Shown here in pieces: positions 1-10,390 of a stretch of DNA of 64,000 nt. The number at the start of each line of letters is the position of its first letter. Position 1 is the first letter of the stretch. A program made the translations under genes and the position numbers. Under the pieces are notes generated by a model. That model did no database searches and was not told the DNA's origin. It saw only the letters and a list, made by a program, of their open reading frames with translations. The stretch spans positions 1,550,001 through 1,614,000 of the forward strand of contig CM044306.1 in the NCBI GenBank assembly GCA_024291935.2. Reading direction: 5' to 3'. The DNA is from Okapia johnstoni. Taxonomy: Eukaryota > Chordata > Mammalia > Artiodactyla > Giraffidae.

Positions 1-191
1 ACTTAAGGCAGCACTCTGTCTCATTTGTTAAAAGGAAAAAAAAATTAACTGAGCGCTTGACAGTTGAGGCACAAAGGGAAAAACAATGTCCTCAGAGAGG
101 GCAATGGCCTCCAGCGTCCTGGGACCATGCAAGCGAACAGACCGGTCTGCCTCATCAGACAAAAACCCGATTCATTGGTTTTTGTGTTTAA

Positions 192-405
192 TGGGCTTCC
201 CTGGTGGCTCAGTGGGAAAGCATCCACCTGCCAATATAGGAGACACAGGAGACGTGAGCTCAGTCCCTGGGTGGGGGCAATCTCCTGGAGGAGGAAATGG
301 CAACCCACTGCGGTATTCCGGCCTGGAGGATCCCATGGAGAGAGGAGCCCAGTGGGCTGTAGTCCATGGGGTCGCAAAGAGTCGGACATGCCGAGTCATC
401 TAAAG
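192..405 (+). mobile_element. Bov-tA SINE
   Basis: Starts with the tRNA-related head GGGCTTCCCTGGTGGCTCAG and ends with the body CATGGGGTCGCAAAGAGTCG, the standard ends of the ruminant Bov-tA family. It lies in WIPI1 intron 3, opposite to the gene. Confidence 0.9.
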
Positions 406-425
406 AACTGATGTATTTGTTTATG

Positions 426-560
426 TATTTATCAGGCAGCTGGGAGACAGATATTCGCTGAGCATTTTTCTACTGAGCACTGTCTTTTTTACCAGGTCTT
501 ACGACAGTGAGCAAAACGGGTACAGGCGCTGCCCTCATAGGATTTCTTTGCGGGGTGCGT
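426..560 (+). repeat. Old L2/MIR-like fragment
   Basis: The run about a variable-length 'gctgagcatttttctactgag' stretch followed by 'gtgagcaaaacgggtacag' and 'gctgccctcatagga' resembles the 3' end of mammalian L2 elements. It is strongly diverged. Confidence 0.45.
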
Positions 561-805
561 TTCCTGCAGCATGTCAGGTCCTTGTTCCCCTGCCAGGTAC
601 TGAAGCTGCGCCCCTGGCACTGGAAGTGTAGAGTCTTAATCACTGGATCCCCAGGGAAGTACCCCTTATAGGATTTAAAATCTAATAATTCAAGGGAAAC
701 TTGACTAATACCCCAAATGCTGATTTAACAGGAACTTGTAATTTGTAAAAGAATGTGCATTGCACATCTGAGATAACACTAAGGCTTCATCCAACAAAGA
801 AAGTG

Positions 806-1005
806 AAGTGTTGGTGGTTCAGTCGTGTGTGACTCTTTGTGACCCCACGGACTACAGCGCACCAGGCTCCTCTGTCCAAGGGATTCTCCAGGCAAAAATA
901 CTGGAGAATTCCCTCCTCCAGGGGATCTTCCTGACCCAGGGATTGAACCCAGGTCTCTTGGATTGCAGGCAGAATCTTTACCATCTGAGCCACCAGGGAA
1001 GCCCC
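806..1005 (-). mobile_element. Bov-tA SINE
   Basis: Reverse-oriented copy. It reads GTTCAGTCGTGTGTGACTC at its left end and closes with GAGCCACCAGGGAAGCCCC. It lies in WIPI1 intron 3. Confidence 0.9.
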
Positions 1006-1474
1006 TAACAAAGGAAACACTGCCAGAAACATCTCCAAGGGGTCCTCCTGCCTTGGACTCAACTCCTGGCCCTCAGGAAAGGCCTTGGTCACCGCAAGGC
1101 TTCAGCACTAACCGGGAAGGGCCACGCTTTTTCTGCAAGACCTTACTCTGAGAGGCATGGCCGCCAGCCTGCAGAGACTGCCCCCATCTGGGCCCCAAAG
1201 CGGACAGGTGCCCCTTGTCGTAAGGCTCCTTCAGGGGCTCACGAGATGGTTTCTGAGCCCAGGTTGTACCTGTACCTGGGAGGGCAGCGTCCACCCAGCC
1301 AGTGGCCAACGTTCAAGCAAGTGCAGCAGGCGGGAGGCTGGGGAGGTCCGGCCACCGCGAGGAGCGAGGAGCGCGTGGAGCGGACTCAGCCCGGCTGGGG
1401 CTTAAAGCCGGCGGAGCAGGTGCCTCAAGCCCCTCCTCGGTTCCGGCGACCCCGCCCCCAGGGCCCCCACCCAC

Positions 1475-1644
1475 CTGCCGGTTCAGCCTGATGGACAGGA
1501 TGTTGCCGGAGTAGCTGTAGTTGCAGATCTCCGTGCCCTTCTTGAAGTGGTACACGTTCATCTGGCGCGGCTTTGTGTGGCTCACCACCACCACCAGGCT
1601 GCTGGAGAAGAGACGCTCCACGATGTACACGTCGGGGGTGTCAT
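1475..1644 (-). CDS. WIPI1: WIPI1 coding exon 3
   Basis: 170 bases, two bases in and ending on a whole Gln codon. The acceptor is CCGCAG and the donor GTGGGT starts at 1474. It encodes [20 protein letters not shown] through LSIRLNRQ. Exon 4 was looked for between 1 and 1474 and not seen, so it lies outside the window. Confidence 0.95.
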
Positions 1645-3708
1645 CTGCGGGCGGGGGGCGCAGACGTCAGCCCCCGCCCTGGGCACCCTCCTGCCCACGG
1701 CTGGCCTCCACGGGGCTCACCTCCCTTGGCACCCACTTGCAATGGCTTCCTTCTGTTGCACCCACGGTGCAGCTCTAACCATTTCCCGAGTCCCCACGCC
1801 CGTTAGGTGGTTGACGGGCAAGTGGTGTCCACTTGTGATCCCAGCACAAAGCCGGCTCTCCCAGCCCCCCTGAGGCCGCAGCGCTGGAGTCCCGCTCCTC
1901 TCCACGCCCTCCCTACCCGCCAGGGGCCCTGTTCGCTCTGCACAACACTTCTGGGCGGCTTGTTGTTGCTGTGGCTAGTCCCTCAGCCGTGTCCGACTGT
2001 GTGCGACCCCACGGACTGTAGCCCTCCAGGCTCCTCTGTCCATGGGATTCTCCAGCCAAGAATCCTGGAGTGGGTCTCCATTCCCTTCTCCAGGGGATCT
2101 TCCCGACCCAGGGATGGAACCTGTGTCTCCTGCATTGGCGGGTGGATTCTTTACCATTGCCACCAGGGAGGCCCCATCTGGGAGGATTAGACCATCTCAA
2201 TCTATTCTCTCTTTTTAAAAAATATTTGAAATTTTGATTTTATTTGGCTGCAGGAGGTCTTAGTTGTAGCGCGTGAGCTTAGGTGCCCCGAGCTTGTGGG
2301 AATCTAGTTCCCTGACCCGAATCCTCTGCGTCAGAAGGTGGATTCTTAACCACTGGACCAGCAGGGAGTTCCCTCTTTTTTAAAAAAGCAGGGACATGTG
2401 GCCTATTTATCTATTTTTTTGGCCGTGGGGCCTGTGGGATCTTCGTTCCCCGACCAGGGGGTGAACCCGCAGGCCCCGCATCGTGAGCTGGGCGTCCTAA
2501 CGGCTGAGTCACCAGGGAACCCCCTCAGTCTGCTCTCTCTCCATGAGCGGTTTCCAAGCAGAGACAGCCCTGTTGGAAGTCTTTGCTTCTGGAATTCTTC
2601 AGGCCCCCGTGGCAGGAGCACGGTGAGTCCTGTGCCCACTCCCTGTCCTGCTGTACCCCCGACTCTGAGTCCCATTCCTGTTGAAAATAACCTGGACATC
2701 TGTGTTACAACCAGCGCAGTCCTGCACCCAGGAGCAAGGTAAACTACTAACAGGAAGCCTCTTGAGCACCCGTGGGGAGGCCTCTGTGTCTTCCTGGGAA
2801 CACTCTTTTCACACACAGGCCTCTCCTGGGCTCCATCAAGCCGCACGGGGGACAACACAGGGCAGATACAGAGCACGATCTTCTCCAAAAGTTATAGTAA
2901 TGACGATACCATCTTACAAATAAACTAGGAGCCCAAGACTTCATGTGCCAAGCCACTTCCTTTCCAGGAAATCCAGAGTGATGGATTTCATCACTATGAT
3001 GCTGGCAAAAATGGTGACTTTCCCTGAGACAACGAGAGACTCATGTTTCTAAGCTGGACTTGTTTTTAATGTTCGCTGGAAGTACCTCAGTGTTTTTGAT
3101 ATGGACTCTGTGATTGGGACAGTATCACTTTATTAAAACCAAGAAGTGATTTCCAGAACTGAATGAATACGACCAACATTCTACAGTGCCAGTGAAAGGG
3201 CAAAAAAATAATAATCCTTAAGTCATCTTTTGCTTTGACAATTATAGAAACTAGTGACCATGCATATAAGTATACAAAAAAGTGTCCACCACACAGTTTC
3301 GAAGGCTTTCTTAATGTAAAAAGAAAAATGTTACCTAAGCTACAGTCAAATCTCACTAGTGCTTTATGGTGGGTTTTTTTTTCCTAAGCACGTGGAAGCA
3401 GTGATTTATGTTTAAACCTGAAAAAAATACTGACTCTGTAGGTGTGACGGCTCATGGGGTTGGAGGGGAACAGAAAGCTCAGGAGCCCGGCTGGGAGTCC
3501 CACATACTTACTGCTTCCGTGGACGTGGTCCAGCTGTTCCACGGAGCTCAGGGAGAACAGCTTGTACCCGGCCTTGGTTCCGATGGCGAGGGACCTGTGA
3601 AGACACGGCCAGTCGGGAGTGACCGAGGTGCTGGGTCCACCCACGGATCTGTCCATGGACAGACACAGCCATCCCTCTAGCCTCCCAGGGGGACAGGGAA
3701 ACACACAG

Positions 3709-3754
<46 letters not shown>

Positions 3755-5984
3755 ATATGTGTGTGTGCTTAGTCTAAGCTTCCCTTGTGGCTCAGCTGGA
3801 AAGAGTCTGCCTGTGATGCAGGAGACCTGGGTTCGATCGCTGGGTTGCGAAGATCCCCTGGAGAAGGGAAAGGCTGCCCACTCCAGTATTCTGGCCTGAA
3901 AAATTCCATGGACTAGCCCATGGGGTCGCAAAGAGTTGGACATGACTGAGTGACTTTCACTTACTTACTTAGTCACTAAGTTGTCTCCGACTCTTTATGA
4001 CCCCATGGACTGTAGCCCGCCAGACTCCTCTGCCCATGGGATTCCCCAGGCAAGAATACTGGAGTGGGTAGCCATTACCTGTTCCAGGGGATCTTCCTGA
4101 CCCAGGGATCAAACCCAGGTCTCCCGCATTGAAGGTGGATTCTTTAGCGCTGAGCCAGTCCTACATGGACCTAAAAATGAGTCCAACTCTCTCATTTAAA
4201 ATAACTGTCTGAAAAGGTGAGCTTCATTCTTCACAGGGAGGCCCAGACTAAAATAGGCAGCTTACTGCTGCAAGCCTGGACGCCCAAGGCTCTTGTTTCA
4301 CTGGCCTGAAAAAGAGAAGGTCATATGATTTTCCTGGGAAGTTTTTTTTCTTCCCAAACATTTTTCTTCCCTGGGATGACAGTCGACTGTTAGTCGGCAA
4401 GGTGGCTCCTTCTGCTGAGGGGCTGACCTGGGGGAGGAGGGAGGTCAGAGGTTTGCCTCAGGCAGCAATGGGCTCAGAACTGGAGCTGGGCTTCTAGAAG
4501 CACTGCGCTAATGACCACAAACAACACCTGGAAACGCTGGCCAGCAGCATCTCAAACCTTCAAAATATGCATACTCTGTAGCCAGCGCTGTTTTAAAAAC
4601 TTCTTCCTATAAAGATTTTTTAGGGAATGGCAACCCACCCCAGTATTCTTGCCTGGAGAGTTCCATGGACAGAGGAGCTTGGCAAGCTACAGTCCATGGG
4701 GTCGTAAAGTGTCTGACGTGACTGAGTGACTACACTTTCACTCTCTTTCATATGAGCGTTTAGTTGCAAGCCAAGGTTTCTAAAGTTTTCAAGTAAGGGG
4801 GGAAAGTTGTAATTAAGAGTCTTAAAATATTAATCTAAAGATCTGGCAACTTAAAATCATTTTCAAACATATGCTCTGCTCCAGAAGAATTTTAAATATG
4901 GGAAATGGCACTGTGATCACTATTGTGCTTTTTTTTTTTAATTTATTTTGCTGCACCAGGTCTTAGTGGCATGGTGGAGCTTTAGGTGCAGCATTCGGGA
5001 TCTAGTTCCCTGACCAGGGATCGAACTAAGCCCCCTGCATTTTGAGCACTGAGTCTTAGCCGCTGGACCACCAGGGAAGTCCCACCACTGTATTTTAAAT
5101 GGTTAATCAATGGTCACAGAAAACTCTGACTCAAGGAATTCAGACTAAAACTTTATTTCATTCATAAGGCCTTTTTGCAGGAAAAAAAATATTTTTCTCA
5201 TCACCTCTCATAAAAACGGGTTTTGGGGCAAATACATATCACGAATGAAATGAGAAAAAACATACCCAAATTGTCTAGCACAGGGCCACGCGTGAAGTAC
5301 GGGTGAAGCAGACTAGCAAAGCTTAGCTGTCATTACCCCCTTCTCTTGAAATACTGGATCCCAAATCCGGCCTATACTTAGAGCTGACAGTCCTAAACGT
5401 GTTTGGTAAGGGGCGTGACTTATTTTAAAATCCAATGTCATACCCTCTAAGGCTCAAAGCAACTGACCGTGACAAAAAGTTTTATTTATAGGTGAGACAG
5501 AGCTGTCCAGCAGAGTCTTCATCCAAGAAAACAGAACTGACCGTAGAGACTAAGGAAATTAACTTCCTGAGCACCCTATGGTTTTGAAAATAACATGCCT
5601 CTCCAACTGCTATAGAAAGCTGGGACTCGCCTAGAGTAAAAATTAACACCCTTAAAAACATTTAATAAAGAGTGCGCAAAGCAGAATCTAGAATACTTCC
5701 TGCTAAGAGGTGAACTAACTCTCCTCCTTAACCCGCTCTCCTCCTTAAGCTGAGTTCAATTGGGAAGGCAAACACCCAGGGGTTTCAACAGCCACCCTCT
5801 CTTGCAAAATGTTTCTTACAAAACATCAGAATGGTATCTAGACCATCATTTTTGTAAACTGTTGGTCTCAAACCATGAGAAAACAATTCAGTGAGTCATG
5901 AGTGGCTTAAAAAAAACAAACAAAATTCCAGAAGGTAGCATATATAGGAAGGGTAAATAGCTGCGAATCACTTTTCAGTGATAT

Positions 5985-6015
<31 letters not shown>

Positions 6016-7500
6016 GGAGAAGGAAATGGCAACCCACTCCAGTATTCTTGCCGGGCAATCCCATGGACAGAGGAGCCTGGTGGGTCCATGGTGTCAAAAA
6101 GGGTCAGGGGACACCACTGAGCAACTAAACAACAGTGTATATTATATATGTCTGTGTGTGTGCATATAGATAGATAGATAGATATTGGGTAATGTTGTAA
6201 CGTGTATTTCTTATTGTGGGCTGTGGACAAGGAAAGCTTGAAAGTCACTCATGGAACTAAATTGTCTGGCCACCAGCTTACACGATTACACATACAGTTT
6301 TTTTCGAACAAAGGCATATTGTTTGGCATGGGGTGTTTTTAAAGAAAAGACAAAGGGCATGGAAGGCCAGGGTTGCTTATGGCACATGACGGCCTTAATG
6401 ACACCACTGAATGTTCCATGTTAGCACAGCCCAGGCACAGACGGCCAGCACACCTGCCTGAAGACGACGCCATGAAGGAGCCCGGCAGAAACTGGTACAG
6501 CGGGAGATGGGGGACCGGGACCGGTCATCGCTGCCTGATGCTGCGTGGCACATTCCAAAGAGATTATTCCATATGGTCCCCGAGATGTCTAACAATCCCA
6601 CAAAAGGAGGAAAGGGAGCAGCCTTCTGCTTCTAAGGGACTGACTCCTCCAGATGTCTCAAACACAGTCCAGCAACCCCCGGCTCACTGGCCAAAGTCCG
6701 AATGTGAACATCAAGGCAAGACATTCAAAAGCCACTCAAGAAGCACCAGAGTGGAGGTCATGCTCCCCTGGAGAGCAGCCTGGGCCGGGGACAGGGTGCC
6801 TGGACTCGCAGGAGGACTTCCGTCTGGCCGAGTGGGCTTCCTGAAGACACACTGGGGGCAATGGGAAGGTTCCTGACAATCCGGCCCGCAGGCAGGCGCC
6901 CAGGCTGGACTGGGCTGGGACCGGGCTGGACTGGCTTTGGGGATAGGCTGCCTCCTTGTCGTTGGCCCTGCCCAGATGCCACGTTGAGATGCTCAAGGAC
7001 AAATGGGAAAGTTTTTTCCTGAATTCCCATCTTCCTGGGCCCTAACTATCTCGCCCTGGGTCAACTTGCAACTTCCCCGTCCGCTCCCACCTCCTTTGTC
7101 TTGGCCACCGCCCCTCCGGCCCAAACCCCTGCTTTGGTCACTCCCCGGCCCCCCGCGCTCCCCAGCCTCCTTCCGCCCCCTCCCTGGGCTCTGTCCCCCC
7201 TTCTCCTGGCTCCCTGCCGGCGGAGAGACGGGGGGCGCTCAGCCCTGCGCCGGAGAACGGGCGGCCCGAGGACCCGCACCGGCCCGGGCCGCGCCGGCCG
7301 TCCCGCCCAGGCCTCGGGGGCGCGCAGGCCCGCGCCCGCTGTCCACGTCGCCGGCTGCACGACACCCCCCGATCGTGACTTTTCTCCCCCAGCTCCCGGC
7401 GGGGAGGCGGCCCGGCTTACGTGCAGTCTTGGTTGAAGGAGAAGCAGCTGAGCGCCCCCTCCGCCCCGCCCGGGGAGCTGTCCGCGGCCTCGGCCTCCAT
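1475..7500 (-). CDS. WIPI1: WIPI1, WD repeat phosphoinositide-interacting protein 1 (5' part, exons 1-3)
   Basis: Join of complement 7421-7500, 3512-3594 and 1475-1644. The three exons join in phase and encode the first 111 residues of a protein of about 446 in human. The family is the PROPPIN group: a seven-bladed beta-propeller that binds PI3P and PI(3,5)P2 at the forming autophagosome and recruits the autophagy machinery. Diagnostic peptides are [40 protein letters not shown] and [16 protein letters not shown], which cover the first blades. The lipid-binding FRRG motif lies in later exons to the left of the window. The start is the family's MEAEAAD start and sits in a CpG island. All splice sites are GT/AG. 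No break is seen. Confidence 0.96.
1963..2176 (-). mobile_element. Bov-tA SINE
   Basis: Reverse copy starting at a TTGTTGTTGCTG tail with the characteristic CCGTGTCCGACTGTGTGCGA, and ending CCACCAGGGAGGCCCC. Confidence 0.88.
2222..2371 (-). mobile_element. CHR-type artiodactyl SINE
   Basis: Reverse copy of the tRNA-derived family: it has GGCTGCAGGAGGTCTTAGTT, then CTTAACCACTGGACCAGCAG and a terminal GGGAGTTCCC. Confidence 0.75.
2404..2525 (-). mobile_element. CHR-type artiodactyl SINE
   Basis: Second reverse copy following the first by ~30 bases. Features are TTTTTGGCCGTGGGGCCTGT, the CCCCGACCAGGGGGTGAACC core and a CACCAGGGAACCCC end. Confidence 0.75.
3512..3594 (-). CDS. WIPI1: WIPI1 coding exon 2
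   Basis: 83 bases, phase one base in and one base out. The acceptor CAG is directly upstream (higher coordinates) of 3594 and the donor GTAAGT begins at 3511. It encodes [20 protein letters not shown] followed by LDHVHGS, part of the first propeller blade. A CA/GT microsatellite lies about 120 bases into intron 1 from its acceptor. Confidence 0.95.
3713..3752. repeat. (GT)20 microsatellite
   Basis: An uninterrupted GT run followed after TACATAT by a second short GT run. In WIPI1 pre-mRNA it reads as a CA repeat. Confidence 0.97.
3776..3955 (+). mobile_element. Bov-tA SINE
   Basis: Head GCTTCCCTTGTGGCTCAGCT and body GGGGTCGCAAAGAGTTGGAC. Slightly shortened in the middle. Confidence 0.88.
3970..4165 (-). 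mobile_element. Bov-tA SINE
   Basis: Reverse copy with CTCCGACTCTTTATGACCCC and CCAGGGGATCTTCCTGACCC. With the plus copy just before it, it forms an inverted SINE pair about 15 bases apart. Confidence 0.88.
4623..4745 (+). mobile_element. Bov-A half SINE
   Basis: Body-only copy without the tRNA head. It runs from GGGAATGGCAACCCACCCCA to a GTGACTGAGTGACTACACTT tail. Confidence 0.82.
4930..5085 (-). mobile_element. CHR-type SINE
   Basis: Reverse copy with a T-rich leader, CTGCACCAGGTCTTAGTGGC, GATCTAGTTCCCTGACCAGG and the closing CCACCAGGGAAGTCCC. Confidence 0.85.
5985..6010. repeat. (TA)13 microsatellite
   Basis: Alternating TA run at the left edge of the half SINE at 6014. Confidence 0.95.
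6014..6135 (+). mobile_element. Bov-A half SINE
   Basis: Starts TTGGAGAAGGAAATGGCAAC and ends GAGCAACTAAACAACA. It inserted beside the TA repeat. Confidence 0.85.
6167..6184. repeat. (TAGA)n microsatellite
   Basis: Four to five TAGA units following a short TG run. Confidence 0.9.
7421..7500 (-). CDS. WIPI1: WIPI1 coding exon 1
   Basis: 80 coding bases, 26 codons plus two bases, from ATG at 7500 down to a donor with GT at 7420-7419 (followed by AAGCC). It encodes [20 protein letters not shown] and onward to NQDC. The Thr codon is split across intron 1 (AC|G). A short Pro/Gly/Ala stretch near the N-terminus varies between mammals. Confidence 0.95.
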
Positions 7501-7659
7501 CGGGGGCTCGACCCGGGAAGCCGCGGCTCCGAGCGGGCGACAGCCACCTCAGCAGCCCGCTGGCGCCGGCCCCGCGGGCCGGTCCCGGGCCCCGCCCCGC
7601 CCCGCCCGGGCAGCCCCAGCCCCGCCCCGGCCCCGCCCCGCCCCTTCAGGCCCCGCCCC

Positions 7660-7950
7660 GGGCCCCGCCCACCCGGGCCACTCTACCCTAGCCCTGACCC
7701 GCCAGGCCCCGACTCCGCCCGGCCTCAACCCTCCAGGCCCCGCCCCGCCCCGGACCCCGCCCACCCGGGCCACTCTACCCTAGCCCTGACCCGCCAGGCC
7801 CCGACTCCGCCCGGCCTCAACCCTCCAGGCCCCGCCCCGCCCCGGACCCCGCCCCACCCGGGCCACTCTACCCTAGCCCGGGCCCGCCAGGCCCCGCCCC
7901 CGCCCGGCCTCAACCCTCCAGGCCCCGCCTCCGCCCCACCCCGCCCGGGC
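7660..7950. repeat. 92/93-bp GC-rich tandem repeat, about 3 copies
   Basis: The anchor CACTCTACCCTAGCC recurs at 7679, 7771 and 7864, giving spacings of 92 and 93 bases. Each unit carries CCCGCCAGGCCCCGACTCCG-like and GGCCTCAACCCTCCAGGCCC blocks. The third copy is more diverged. The array lies about 160 bases upstream of the WIPI1 ATG. Long open frames through it on both strands follow from the near-absence of A/T-containing stop codons. Confidence 0.93.
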
Positions 7951-8207
7951 CTGCCAGGCCCCGCCCTGTCCCTCCAGGCCCCGCCCCGGCCGGCGTCGCC
8001 CCGCCCCTCCGGCAGGTCCGGCTGACTTAGCCACCGAGAGGGCGGGGTCCCGCCGCCGGCCTCCATTGGTGGAGAGCCCAGAGCGCGGCGCACAATTAGC
8101 CAACGGGCGAGGGCGATGGGCGGACCCGCCCTGCTGGGGACCCCCGCCCCCAGCTCGGAGGCACGGCTTGCGATTGGGTGGAGGAGAGGGACGCCACGGC
8201 TGCAGGC

Positions 8208-8213
8208 CACGTG
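8208..8213. promoter_or_regulatory. E-box CACGTG in the WIPI1 upstream region
   Basis: Palindromic CACGTG within GGCCACGTGGTG. It could be a USF/MITF-TFE family site. It matches the TFEB/CLEAR core but not its full ten-base consensus. Confidence 0.5.
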
Positions 8214-8539
8214 GTGGTGTTTTCATTGCGGGGGCGGCGGCGGGGCGGCGCGCGGGGAGGGAGAGAGCCGGCCGCTGAGCCGGGCCTGCGGGCAGAGTCC
8301 AGCCCCGCGTCTGCGCCGCGGCTGCGGTCTCACCCCCACCCGACGCCCGGGCTATTAAACTGACAGCTGAGAAGCGCGCGTGGGACGCTGAGGCCCCACC
8401 CTCTTCTAGCGTCTTCGAGCTGCTTGGAAAACTGTTTCCAACGAGGGTGCTGAGGCCGGACAGATAAGGTTGTCTCAGCCCTTGTCCCGCCCTTACAGCT
8501 CTTACCGCAGGTCCAGAGCTGTGTTAACAATGAGCTTTA

Positions 8540-8690
8540 TCTCGTTGAATTCTTGTAAAAGTTTGTGAAGAAAGTATGATTATGCCCAATTTAGAGAAGC
8601 CGTGACAGAGGCAGAGAACTGCTACACAATTCTGTCTGAAGTAACATAGTAAATGGTAAAATGTGGACTTGCCTGGTTTCAAGACCCGTA
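8540..8690 (-). repeat. MIR-like fragment
   Basis: Reverse-oriented mammalian-wide SINE features: 'tgattatgcccaatttagag' and then 'aagtaacatagtaaatggt'. Diverged. Confidence 0.55.
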
Positions 8691-10160
8691 CACCAAACAA
8701 CTCTGCTGGACACTATTCGGCAAAACCTGTCTGATCTGTAGCTGAAAAAAAAAACCCGAAAGAAAATGTGTGTAGCATAGTGTGTTTAATGAAGGGGATG
8801 GATAAACAGCACAGTAAAAACTCAGATAATCGGAGGTGAGTCCTGACAAAGGGTCTTTCTTCCCAACCTAAATACATGTTGCCATCGAATTACCAACACA
8901 GCTTATGAGTCAGCAGGTCTGCTAGTTTTAGCTTTATATAATTATTGATGGATTTTTAATTCAGGCTTTTCCAGTTTTGAGACGAAATGGTATTTTATTG
9001 TTGTCTTGCCACAGCATTCAAACTGGCATAGTTCAATTTTTCTATTATGTGACAAAGCTATATATATACTTTTTGGAACAGTGAACAAAGTGGGCTGCTT
9101 CTCTTAAGCTTTTCTGCTTGACTTTTGGTTTTGTTTTTCTGAAATGCAAATATAACAGTTTCTTCTTTCAGTGCTATTATTCTTTCAGCTGATGTAAAAA
9201 TAGCTCAGCTCATAGATTGACAGATGTTGATTGCTCTTTGGCCGAATGTTAGGTGTTGTGTAAATTGTTGTAAAGGAAGCAGCTGCTGCTTGGATGGTTT
9301 AACTGAATCATCCTTGTAACCTCTCCGCTCAGAGGTGATTTCCTGCTCACCTCCCAGCTCAGGCAAATGCTGCAACCCTTTTTGTTCTATTTAGAAAACA
9401 GAAAATACGGCATACTAGGTGTGAGGTTGTTGGGAGAATTACATAATATGCCCAGTAGGTTTTTAAAGTTTTATTATTACCAAGAATTTGGACTTAATGG
9501 AGTAGAGATGGGAGCTGGTGTTAGTTTTTGAGCAGGAGTGTTTCATGATAAAAGCAGTGTTTTAGGCAGATAAAATGGGCCAGGGTGTGCAAAATAGATT
9601 AGAAGGGGGAAAAGCCTAGACTAAGGTGAAGTTTCAGGAGTGAAAGAAGTGAGAGAGTGGGCTCTAGGGTGGTGGCAAGGTCAGAAAGGTTAGGACAAAC
9701 CCAAGAGGTGTTTTTTCCTCTGATATATTTGACATAAAACTTCGTGTAAATTTAAGGTTTACAACGTGTTGATTTCATACATTTATGTATTGTAATACGA
9801 CTGCCATTGTAGATATAATTAGCCCCTCATCACGTCACACTAAGGGCTATTTTGAAGCAGGGCTATCCAACAGAAAGAAGTGAGAGCCACAGGTGTGAAC
9901 CCCAAATGTAATTTAAAATTTTCGAGACATGTTATTTAAATTTTTTGAAATGCCACCTTGTTAAAAAGGATAAAGAAAAATGGGCAAGTTAGTTTTAATA
10001 ATATTTAACCCTTTAAATGTTATTAAGTTTAACCCAGTATGTCAAAAATATCATTTTAGTAGGTAACCCAGGTAAAATTTTTGATCAGTCAGTTAGATTA
10101 TTGATCAGTCAGTTTAGACTGTCATTATTTTTTAGCATAAATATTGAAAATCCTGTGTTT
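8691..10160. other. Intergenic, no gene recognised
   Basis: AT-rich single-copy-looking DNA. A weak MIR-like stretch near 9390-9480 is the only pattern noted. Six-frame reading shows only short frames without family resemblance. Confidence 0.6.
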
Positions 10161-10164
10161 CTGG

Positions 10165-10276
10165 GACCTCCCAGGTGGTCCGGCAGCTAAGACCCTGAGA
10201 TCCCCGTGCAGGGTGCCCAGGTTTGTTCCCTGGTCGGGGAAGTAAATCCTAATCAAGATCCAGTGCAGCCAAGTAT
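10165..10276 (+). mobile_element. CHR-type SINE, interrupted
   Basis: Reads GGGACCTCCCAGGTGGTCCG, then GTTCCCTGGTCGGGGAAGTA. The element is interrupted by a later half SINE, and its tail resumes after 10403. Confidence 0.75.
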
Positions 10277-10390
10277 GCTGCTGCTGCTAAGTCGCTTCAG
10301 TCGTGTCTGACTCTGTGCGACCCCATAGACGGCAGCCTTCCAGGCTCCGGCTGTCCCTGGGATTCTCCAGGCAAGAATACTGGTGTGGGT
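10277..10390 (-). mobile_element. Bov-A half SINE inserted in a CHR SINE
   Basis: Reverse half copy with CTGCTGCTAAGTCGCTTCAG at its left end. A 13-base target duplication TGCAGCCAAGTAT flanks it at 10264-10276 and 10391-10403, which fixes the insertion boundaries. Confidence 0.9.

Larger units (their letters stand above)
1..1474 (-). other. WIPI1: WIPI1 intron 3 (part)
   Basis: No exon was recognised. The stretch holds two Bov-tA SINEs (192-405 and 806-1005), an old L2/MIR-like fragment near 426-560 and a short CHR-like fragment at 611-660. The part next to exon 3 (about 1150-1474) is GC-rich and otherwise unremarkable. Confidence 0.7.
1645..3511 (-). other. WIPI1: WIPI1 intron 2
   Basis: Bounded by the donor after 3512 and the acceptor before 1644. 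It contains one Bov-tA SINE and two CHR-like SINEs in tandem (1963-2524). The remaining ~1 kb (2530-3500) shows no exon or repeat that I recognise. Confidence 0.85.
3595..7420 (-). other. WIPI1: WIPI1 intron 1
   Basis: 3.8 kb between exons 1 and 2. It contains a GT microsatellite, Bov-tA copies facing each other (3776-3955 and 3970-4165), two half SINEs, one CHR SINE and short AT and GATA repeats. The stretch 5090-5980 holds no repeat or exon that I recognise. 6190-7060 is also without a recognisable feature; its open frames have no family match. Confidence 0.85.
7060..8355. promoter_or_regulatory. WIPI1: CpG island and WIPI1 promoter region
   Basis: CpG-dense, GC-rich block that contains WIPI1 exon 1 and extends ~850 bases upstream of it. 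It has many GGGGCGGGG-type Sp1/KLF boxes, two CCAAT boxes read on the minus strand (8065-8069 and 8173-8177), an E-box CACGTG at 8208-8213 and no TATA box placed for WIPI1. By analogy with the short human 5' UTR, transcription should start near 7560-7620 (inference). The minus-strand CCAAT boxes 450-600 bases further upstream may mean additional start sites. Confidence 0.85.

Noticed and set aside
192..405. Possible tRNA genes at the many GGTTCGATCC-like B boxes
   Set aside because: These are the tRNA-derived heads of Bov-tA and CHR SINEs; no intact cloverleaf is present.
7003..8025. A 340-codon plus-strand frame in the WIPI1 CpG island
   Set aside because: It is antisense to WIPI1 exon 1 and crosses the 92-bp tandem repeat. 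Its proline-rich sequence is what GC boxes encode.
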